From contig JAJAGP010000339.1 of assembly GCA_025084515.1 (NCBI GenBank), positions 62,001-126,000 on the forward strand: a stretch of 64,000 nt of DNA, written 5' to 3'. Source of the DNA: Ancistrus triradiatus. Its lineage: Eukaryota; Chordata; Actinopteri; Siluriformes; Loricariidae. Under the pieces are notes generated by a model. It was not told the origin of the DNA. It saw only the letters and a list, made by a program, of their open reading frames with translations, and did no database searches. A program made the position numbers and the translations under genes. Numbering within the stretch: the stretch's first letter is position 1; every line of letters starts with the position of its first letter. Positions 50,001 to 61,518 of the stretch are shown piece by piece.

Positions 50001-53000
50001 TTTACTTTGCTTCTAAAATGTTTTTAGGATTTATGTATAACATTGGAGCTTGGCCACTAGTGCACAGTCTAGTCTTCTGATGTTCTAGTTGATAAATGAA
50101 TTTATGATACTAAGGAGGTTTTTATGTTCAGGTGCAGGTTGTGATAATGTAGACTTGGTTTACAAAAGACCTTGCTATCTGCTATCTGCTATCTGCTGAC
50201 TACACTGAGCTAATGCAATTAATTTTTTTATTGCTGTAGTAAAACCATTGAAAGGAGACAGTGCAACTAACCAATATATAAACTGTGCTTTATTAGGTAC
50301 ACCTGCTCAACTGTTTGTTAAGACAAATATCTAATCAGCCATCACATGAAAGCAACTCGGTGCATTCAGGCATGTAGACATGGTCAAGATGACCTTTCGA
50401 ACTTCAAACCAGGCATCAAAATGTGAAGAAAAGTGATTTTAGTGACTCTGAACATGGCTTGGTTGTCGGGGCTAAACAGTCTGGTCTGAGTGTTTCAGAA
50501 ACTGCTGATATACTTTCATTTTCATGCACAGACATCTCTACAGTGGTGCTTGAATGTTTGTGAACCCTTTAGAAGTGTTTTCCCCCTTCCTGATGTACTA
50601 GTTTTCTGCATGTTTGTCACACTTAATTGTTTAGGAACATCAAACTAATTTAAATGTTAGTAAACAACACAAGTAAACAAAAAATGCAGTTTTTAAATGA
50701 AGGTGTTTATCATTAAGGGAGGAAAAACATCCAAACCTACATGGCCCTGTGTGAAAAAGTGATTGCCCCCTAAACCTAATAACTGGTTGGGCCACCCTTA
50801 GCAGCAACAACTGCAACCAGGCGCTTTCAATAATTTGCAATGAATCTTTTACAGCGTTGTGGAGGAATTTGTGTGAAAATCTGATGATGTTTTAGGTGAT
50901 GTTTATACAGAAATATATAAAATTGTAAAGGGTTCACAAACCTTCAAGCACCACTGTAGGGTTTACATAAAATGGTTTGAATAAGATCCAGTGAGTGGCA
51001 GTGCTCTGTGCGAAAAGGCCTTGTTGATGCCAGAGGTCAGACTAAAATGGCCAGACTGATTCGGGCTGATAGAAAGCCAGCAGTAACACTAATCACTTGT
51101 TACAACCGAGGTATGCAAAAGAGCATCTCTGAACCAACATCTCCAATAAGCAGTATAATACAGTGCAAACCATCTTTTCTTCCTCCACGAAATATGAAAT
51201 AAACAATACGTATGTTGGACCTTGAAGCGGATGAGCTACAGCAGTAGCTGGATTTGTGCCGCGACATTTGTATGGTAGACTCAAAAATTATACAGTATTT
51301 TCCACCATGATTTACAATTAAATTATTTAAAAGTCTTACAATATGATTCCTGGAATTTGTTTTATCATGTTGTCTCTTATAGTTGAAGTGTACCTATGAT
51401 GGAAATTACAGACCTCTCTCATCTTTCTAAGTAGGAGAACATGCTCATCAGTGGCTGACCAAATACATTTTTGCCCCACTGTAATTTATAATTTCATTTT
51501 CAATAACTACTTGACCTGACAGTGATCTAATGGTAAATAATCCTAGTTTTAGTTTAAGATTATTATCTATATTCGAGCTACTTGTTTTATACTAAAGAGG
51601 TTATTAAAACACACTTGTGTCTTTGAGCATGTTTACTCTTTCAAACTGTGCAGGAAATGGACACAGTCTAAATACTGTGAGTTCTGGATGGTGGCTCATG
51701 ACGACTAGCAAAGTATGGAGCACTCTATGGCTCCCTGTAATGTCTGGCACACTGGCTCTCAGGATACAATTAACCATAGCTAATTCATAGCTAGATTTAT
51801 TTGAGCAGGCTGCTCAGTAGTTGTTTCACTGAGGGGGTATACCTGTTTCACACGTGAACAGGTGAAGTGTGGTTCTCTTGGTGGGCTAGCCTTAGCCTTT
51901 TGGCTATGTCGCCAAGCCGTCACTCACTTACTTTGGAGCAAGGGTATCACTATCTACAACTGTGGCACGCAGACTTTCTACAGCCACAGTCCTATCACTA
52001 GTCCTTGCTAATGCCTCGATGCATGCCTCTTAAGCTGCAGTCTTTCCCCTCAGACTAACTACAAGTTTACATTAAATGACACTGGTAGAATAACTAAACA
52101 TGCCTTACGGTGCACAGAGAAAAAAGCTGCATGAGCCATAACAAAACAGTGAATGTATGAGAGGATAGAGCAAACCTTAGCTTTGGTTGTTGTGGTGAAA
52201 TGCTGGGTGAAGATTAATTCACAAGGTGATTCAGCTGGTAATCCTTTCTAAATATCTTATATTATGGATTAAGAGAGAAAATTGGATGTAACAGTATAAA
52301 AAAGGAATAAAGTTTGAAATAATCTGGAGCTGGCAATTATCCATCAAATTAGCCTCATAAGTCACACAGTTGCGTACTCCGTCTAGTACCAATATCTCCA
52401 ATAAACAGTGCAAACCATCTTTTCTTCAACAAAATATGAAATAAATAATATAACAATACATTTATTATAGACATTAGTATTTTATTATTATAAGGATTTA
52501 GTCGCTTGGCAGTTCACATTCATGTCGGGTTAATTATATTTTGTGACTTGAATGATGTGCAGGTCTTTGCTCTGCCAATACATATTTTTATAAGCTCAAA
52601 TTCAATGTCTTCCTGTCATCCAGAGACTGTGATAAACTGTGAGACTTGTTGGAACTAGAGTTTGTAGTCTCTGCCTTTTGTGTTTAATGGTCTGCTTACA
52701 TCAACCATAATGACTCAGACTCTCACTTGTCCCTCTGATCCAAACTTCCACAAGACAGTAATTAATCATTTCCTTACCACACGTAGGCTGTTGGCGTATT
52801 CAACTTCATATAACAGTCAGATGGAGATAAGTTGAGATGGTTTGCATGGCTTAGGTGTGTTTGTACACTTAACTACAGAGTTTATATCAGAGATGATAAT
52901 CTGTGATTAGTGACTTATATATGAGGTGATACAGTAACACTGTATAATCACACTAGAAGGTGACAGTAAAAATTATCTAAGGTTTGTCTTTTATGGATGA

Positions 53001-56000
53001 GTAGCTGAAACTGTTATTGTTTCTGTATCCAGCTTTATTTAATAAAAATCTAGTGGAAGCTGTTTATGTTATACTGTTTCATTGTAACTTTTAACATTTA
53101 GTAACTTTGGTTTAATATCGTAACCTAGGAAAAGATAAAGACAGTGGCTATATGCATTATCCAATGGAAAACCATGACATTTAGAGCTAGGTCTTGAGTT
53201 TGTGGCACAAATGCTAAAAATAAAATAAATTGAGTATATTGTACACATATACCGTATTTTCCGGGCTATAAAGCGCACCGGGTTATAAGGCGCGATATCA
53301 ATGATCGACTGCTAACGGATCTATGTTCATACATGAAGCGCACCGGGTTATAAGGCGCATGAAATGAAACAAAACTCTTAAGTTCCCTCGGAAGCTCAGT
53401 TTGGTCTTTACCTGGCGCAGGGCGTCTTCTTGCTTCCTCCACTTCCGTACCATTGATTCGTTAATGTTGAATTCTCTCGCAGCTGCTCTATGTCCATGTT
53501 GTACTGCGTGGCTGATAGCGCTGAGTTTGAAATCCGCTTCGAAAATAAATGTATGAATGCACGTACCCTAAGCACATACCGTATTACTCCGCCATGCTGC
53601 GCACTAGGGTGGCCGTGAGCTTCGTAACTTACCAAGGCCGTGCTAAAACATTTTGACAGATTTATGAGCGCCGTGTACCATCTACAATCGGTTCTAGGTC
53701 AGAAAGCACAACCAGAATTAATTCATACATTAGACGCACCGCATTTTAAGGCGCACTGTCGATTTTTGAGAAAGTTAAAGGATTTTAACGCGGATCAGTG
53801 CACATATTATTGAAATCAGGAATAAAGCTTTAAAATGATAAGATTCTAAGTCGTCATACACAACACAAATGTCTCAGGCCTTACTGTGACACCAAGAACA
53901 GAAATATCAAAAGCCTCATCATGCATCAAATTAGAACATGACCCGAACATACAAACATGATCCAAACAATTAAGCAACAATGAACAATTTTAGACCAACT
54001 TCTTGGAACAAACAAATCAAAATACACATATACATGACGGATCAACTTTAAAGAAGCCAACTTTGATCCTTCAGTCTTTTAATGTGAATTGATCAAAAGT
54101 AGCAAAATGTTTGTCTTCTGAGTTCCAGAAGAAATGTTTTCTCTGTTGACATCATTGCCAGTCGATCATCCTGTCACGTTTCTAAAGGCAGACTCAGCCA
54201 TTAACAATCCAAACTTGCTTTGTTGACACAGCTGTCATTTCCTAATTACATTGGAGCCTAAATAATTGCTTCTTGCAGCTCCATAAAGTCCTAATCAATC
54301 AGAGGGTTAACTTGTTTTTATATTTACATTTACATTTGCAGCATTTAGCAGACGCTCTTATCCAGAGCGACTTACAGTTGAGACAATCATACAATCCAAG
54401 CAATTGTGGGTTAAGGGCCTTGCTCAAGGAGGTGGGATTTGGCAGAGGTGGGATTTGAACCTGGAACCTTTTGGTCCATAGTCCAGTACAATCCACAGTC
54501 CCAGATTGTAGGAACTGAATTGGTGGGAAGAGACTGGATAAGCTTGCCATGTGATTGGTCAGTGAGACTCACAGGAGCAAACCATTAGTATTTTTCATAT
54601 TTCGGTGTCATACTAATTTGCATAAGATAAAAATCTAAACCTGATAATTCCACTCTGCGTTGTGTTTTTGTTAGAATCTCAGCTCTGTGTTGCTCTCTTA
54701 CATTGGAAATAAATGGTGGTCTGTAGATTTGTGTCCCTGTGTGTACATATTAGAGCAGAGTTACAGTAAAAGCAAAATGTGTGCCTGTGTGTCTTTGTGT
54801 GTGCGCTAGATTTATGTTATGCTGTGGGGTTCAGTTTGTATATTGTTGTTGGGGAAAAATATCCCCTAAAGGATGGTAAGATCTATAATTTTTAACCTTG
54901 TGGGGACATTTTGTGTGTGTGTGTGTGTGCGTGCGTGTGTGCATGTTGCAAGTGAACGATTCTGTTAGGACGCATTGCAGACAGTGTGTGTAATCAAATA
55001 TGAGCCACATGCAGGCATATAGTCATGTAGTCACTCATACTGTGTCGTAATCAATGTCTGAACCTGCAGTGTCAAACTTCCAGCTGATGATGCAATGCAC
55101 TGTAAACATCCTTTAGTTTTTGAATGTGATTTTTTTCTTAATGTTTGTTGAGTATATTGCATCATATTGTAGTAGTCTATGTGTAATACAAACAAATGGG
55201 AACTAATTTCTTGGAGTGCTGTATATAGATTTATGCTGGTCAGAAATACACATGGCAATTTTTGAAAGATCATACTGAATATGAGAGGGTTAAGTATTTT
55301 CAATACTAATGTGGTTCATTCAGCAGGCTGATTAGGTAAGCAACATGTTTGCGAACAGAATTTATTTCTCAAAATAAACTTTATCACGTTTTGGAGTAGT
55401 GCACAGAGTACTCTTTTGTTCCAAGATTTGATTGTCTTTGACAGATTTGAAGGGAGGATTGCATGTACTCTTCTCTGGGAAGAAAAGATTGTTTGAAAAT
55501 ATATGACAGACAGGGTTTTAAGTTTCTTTTGGCTAAATATTGCCCAATGAGGCAGGTACCTTTTAATAGAATGGCATATTACATAAGTATCAATTCAATC
55601 TTTAAATTCATGACAGGTGAAATTACCGCGTAATAAAAGTAATAAAAGTGTGGATATGACTATAAGTGACTGCTAACTGAACATTTATGAATTGTTGCCA
55701 TTGACTTCCAACACAAATACTACAATGCTATTCTTGTAAACACTATAAAAACGATAACACTTAAAGGCATCACAAATAGCCTGTAAAGAAAATGTACTGT
55801 ATATGTTTACTGTATAAAATTTGTGATTTGATATGTGTGCATTTTTCATTTTATAGTTTCATAGAGCACACAATGTAAATTTAGCAACTAACTTTTGGAG
55901 ACTTGATAAGACTAGCCTATCACATCATGGGCAAGAAAAATAATTAATAAAATGTCATCAGTAAGGACAAGAAAAGTACAAATACAGGCATTTGAAAGTT

Positions 56001-59000
56001 TGTGAACCCCTTAGAATGTCTTTATTTCTGCATAAATATGACCTAAAACATCATCAGATTTTCACATAAGTCCTAAAAGTAGATAAAGAGAACCCAGTTA
56101 ACCAAATGAGACAAAAATATTATACTTGGTCATTTATTTATTGAGGAAAATGATCCAATATTACATATTAGTGAGTGGCAAAAGTATGTGAATCTCATTC
56201 ACTCACTCACTTTCCATACCCACTTAATTCAGTTCAGGATGTGATCACGTGGACAAGCCAGAAAGCTACTGGAAGAATGTTTTGTGGACGGATGAGAACC
56301 AAAATAGAATTTTTTGCTTTAAAAGAAAAGCGTTATGTTTGGAGAAAGGAAAACACTGCATTCCAGCATAAGAACCTTATCCCATCTGTGAAACGTGGTG
56401 GTAGTAACGTGGTTTGGGCCTGTTTTGCTGCATCTGGGCCAGGACGGCTTGCCATCATTGATGGAATAATGAATTCTGAATTCTATCAGAGAATTCTAAA
56501 GGAAAATGTCAGGACATCTGTCCATGAACTGAATCTCAAGAGGTGGGTCATGCAGCAAGAGAACAACCCTAAGCACACAAGCCGTTCTACCAAAGTATGG
56601 TTAAAGAAGAATAAAGTTAATGTTTTGGAATGCCCAAGTCGAAGTCCTGACCTTAATCCAATAGAAATGTTGTGGAAGGACCTGAAGCAAGCAGTTAATG
56701 TGAGGAAACCCACCAACATCCCAGAGTTGAAGCTGTTCTGTATGGAGGAATGGGCTCAAATTCCTCCAAGCTGGTGTGCAGGACTGATCAACAGTTACAG
56801 GAAACGTTTAGTTGCAGTTATTGCTGCACAGGGGGGTCTCACCAGATGCTGAAAGCAAAGCTTCAGATACTTTTGCCACTCAGTAATATACAGTATTGGA
56901 ACATTTTCCTCAGTAAATAAAAGACCAAGTATAATATTTTTGTCTCATTTGTTTAACTGGGTTCTCTTTATCTACTTTTAGGACTTGTGTGAAAATCTGA
57001 TGATGTGTTAGGTCATATTTATGCAGAAATATCTAAAATTCTAAAGGGTTCACAAACTTTCGAGCACCACTGTACATACCAGTCTGCAATTTTTGAGGGC
57101 ATCACGGTGGCTCAGTGAGTAGCCATCACCTCACAGCAAAAAGGTCCTGAGTTCAATCCCAGAGTGGCCTGGGTCCCTTCTGTGTGGAGTATACATGTCC
57201 TCCCCGTGTCTGTGTTGGTTTACTCCGGGTACTCCGGTTTCCTCCCACAGTGTAAAGACATGCATTAGGATAATTACCTTGACCTTGACCTTGATGTAAC
57301 CTTGAACCTGTAATCTGAAATGGCCATTGATGCTGATAGCAACATTAAACTAACAAACAAACTTCAATTTTTGAGCAATGCTTTTAATTTGACCATCATT
57401 GTGCTTAATGCATAGATACAATGAAACCATACTTTTGATAAGTTATGGAGAAAATGTCAGACTGTAACCATCAAACTTGTTGTGTCATGTGCAATGTGTG
57501 CATTGTGTAGAACACCAACTTTTAGGTGTAACATTTAAAATTGTTAATGGTCTCTCCCTGTCAACTTCTCAGATGAACCATCCAGTCCCAGTGCTGAACT
57601 TGAAAATGTGCAGATCCCTGATTGTACCATCTCCACTAATGCACCAAGTACCACCTCTCCGTCCACTATCCTTCACCACCAGCATGCTCACAACCAAGGT
57701 GACACACACATAAACATACACCACAAATGCTGAAAGTCATAGGTCAGCGCATTTTAGAATTCTGGAGAGCAGGTTATGAATATAGTGATGTCTGCAGATA
57801 CATTGTCATTCACGGTTCTGGATTTGGAATCAGGGGCCAAAACAGAGCACTCCAAGTCTCAAGAGGGAATGGACACCTTCAGGGACGAAGGACACGGGTA
57901 CATTCATCTTTCAATCGCGTCCAAATAAATAATCTACTAATCAATATTATAGTGTGTTATATATTTTTATTACCGTGGCCATGGAAAAATAGTTGACCAC
58001 AAGATTGACCTCTTGTAGATGCTGGCAAACATTTATTTACAGTTCTTAATCATCTAGACTTCAGTTCGGAGTTATTATTCAGTTATTTATGTATTGATCT
58101 TTAGGCTACTGTGTGTGGACATGTTGCAAATAAATGTGTCAAGAACAGATAATAACACCATCCATTAGGTAAACACAGAAACAGTGATATCATGATGGCC
58201 TATTAATATGATTGGATCTGCTTCATAGGAATATGAAGGAATTATTGTGTACCTGCCAGCCAAACACAAACATATTTTCCATGGTTGTAGTGTATGTATT
58301 TAGAAATCTCAGCAGTACCGTATTTTTCGGGCTATAAAGCGCACGGAGATAGAAGGCGCGATATCAATGATCGACTGCTAACGGGTCTATGTTCATACAT
58401 AAAGCGCACCGGGTTATAAGGCGCATGAAATGAAACGAAACTCTTAATTTCCGTCGGAAACTCAGGTTGGTCTTCTTTACCTGGCGCAGGGCATCTTCTT
58501 GCTTCCTCCACTTCCGTACCATTGATTCGTTAATGTTGAATTCTCTCGCAGCTGCTCTATGTCCATGTTGTACTGCGTGATTGATAGCGTTGAGTTTGAA
58601 ATCCACTTCGAAAATAAATGAATGAGTGCACGTACCCTAATGCTGAAGCACAGATTGTATTACTCCGCGATGCTGCGCACTACGGTTTCCGTGAGCTTCG
58701 TAACATACCAAGGCCGCTAAAACATTTTGACAGATTTATGAGCGCCGTGTACCATCTACAATCGGTTCTAGGTCAGAAAGCATAACCAGAATTAATTCAT
58801 ACATTAGACGCACCGCATTTTAAGGCGCACTGTCGATTTTTGAGAAAGTTAAAGGATTTTAAGTGCGCCTTATGGTCCGAAAAATACGGTATTCTGACAC
58901 ATTTTTCAGATTTGGAAATAAGTAAAGATGTGTGTAGTGTGTGACGCTAGCTGATTTAGTAAGTGCTGTTATACATTTGCCCACACAGGAGTATGATAAA

Positions 59001-61441
59001 GAACATCGCTGGCCAGAGACGCCTTAAAAAGGTGGGGGAACACACAATTCCACATCATAAAAAATATAGTATTTTTAATGGTTAATTTACAGCATTTGTG
59101 AAAGCAATGTCAACTCGACACATTGATGAACTTCCTGTTAAAAGTGCAGCCTTTAAAACAGTATAACAAATATGAAACCTTGTGTACATTGGTAGACTGT
59201 TCTTTAGTACCTGTCTTTGGCAAAAATAATATTTAGCTCAACATGTCACATATTTGTGGAAAAGCAGTCATATTTTAAAGAACATTTGACAGACCTGACT
59301 TTTCAGGTCTGTCAAATTATCCTTATATGTTTTGTACTGTTCCTTTTTAAATATTATGTTTATATTTTTGTTTTCTAGATAACAGTATTTTATATTCTCT
59401 AGATAACATCAAATTGTTAATGTTAGTGATGATATAAATTGTATGTGTGGTTGTATGTATATGTGTGTTGTGCAGGCTGTGGACCAATCCTCTGAAGACT
59501 CTGGTTCGAGGAGAAACTCTTCATCAGACATGTTCTGTGAGACCACCAAGGAGGGAATGCTGAACTTCCGCCAGCTCAGCTCTGAGAAGAGCAAGGTAAA
59601 ATTGAGCTTGAACTGAAAAGCAGAAATGCATGTCTGCTATGGTAATAGTTCCCAGATACAGTGGGGCAAAAAAGTATTTAGTTAGCCATTGATTGTGCAA
59701 GTTCTCCTACTTAGAAAGATGAGAGAGGTCTGTAATTTTCATCATAGGTACATTTCAACTATGAGAGACAAAATGAGAAAAACATCCAGGAAATTGTAGG
59801 ATTTTTAAAGAATTTAATTGTAAATCATGGTGAAACATAAGTATTTGGTCACCCATAAACAAGAAAGATTTCTGGCTCTCACAGACCTGTAACTTCTTCC
59901 TTAGGAAGCTCTTCTGTCCTCCACTCGTTACCTGTATTAATGGTACCTGTTTGACCTTGTTATCTGTATAAAAGACACCTGTCCACAGCCTCAATATAAT
60001 ATGATTATGGTCAATATATTTGGTTCAACTCAATACTTTGTAACATAACCTTTGTCGGCAATGACAGAGGTCAAAAGGTTTCCTGTAAGTCTTCACCAGG
60101 GTTTGCACACCACTGTAGCTGGTATTTTGGCCCCATTCCTCCATGCAGAGATCTCCTCTAGAGCAGTGATGTTTTGGGGGCAACATGGACTTTCAACTCG
60201 CTCCCTCCACAAACTTTCTATGGGGTTGAGGTCTGGAGACTGACTAGGCCACTCCAGGACCTTGAAATGCTTTTTTTACGAAGCCACTGTCCCCTTTGCA
60301 GAAAAAACAGCCCAAAGCATGATGTTTTCACCCCATGCTTCACAGTAGGTATGGCGCAACTCAGCATTCTTCTTCCTCCAAACACCAGCGAGTTGAGTTT
60401 TCACCAAAAAGTTATATTTTAGTTTAATCTGACCACATGATATTCTCCCAATCCTTTTCTGGATTCATCCATATGCTCTCTTTTACATCAGATGGGGCCT
60501 GGACATTGTACGTGGCTTAAGCAGGGGGACACGCCTGGCACTGCAGGATCTGAGTCCCTCTCTGCGTTAGTGTGTTTACTGATGGTAGTCTTATCACTTT
60601 GGTCCCAGCTCTCTGCAGGTCATTCATCAGGTTGGAATGATCATTTTGAACCCACGGGATGAGATCTTGCGTGGGGGCCCCAGATCGAGGAAGATTATCA
60701 TTGGTCTTGTATGTCTTACAATTGCTCCCACAGTTGATTTATTCACACCAACCTGCTTGCCTATTGTAGATTCACTCTTCCCAGCCTGCTGCAGGTCTAC
60801 AATTTTCTTCCTGGTGTCCTTAAACAGCTCTTTGGTCTTGGCTATGATTGAGTTTGGAGTCTGACTGTTTGAGGCTGTGGACAGGTTTCTATTATACAGA
60901 TAACGAGGTAAAACACGTACCATTAATACAGGTAACGAGTGCAGGACAGAAGAGCTTCTTAAAGAAGAAGTTACAGGTCTGTGAGAGCCAGAAATCTTGC
61001 TTGTTTGTGGGTGACCAAATACTTATTTTCCACTTACAATTAAATTCTTTAAAAATCTTACAATGTGATTTTCTGGATTTTTTTTCTCATTTTGTCTCTC
61101 ATAGTTGAAGTGTACCTATGATGAAAATTACAGACCTCTGTCATCTTTCTAAGTAGGAGAACTTGCACAATCTGTGACTGACTAAATCCTTTTTGCCCCA
61201 CTGTATTTGCCAAAGTTATAAGATGAATCTTTGAGCATATAATGGCTGCCTGTAGACCTGGAGAGCCATTTGTAAAGTTGTGAACTTGGGCAATGTCATA
61301 TTCTCCCTACAGTATCATCCACAATTATTGGCATCTCTGGTAAGGATGAGTAAAAAGAGTTATGAGAAATTCAATTGTTGGTGGATTAGCTGAATTTCAA
61401 ACTGAAAGAATGAGAGAGATCTAAACTTTAATTGAAGTCAG

Positions 61442-61518
<77 letters not shown>

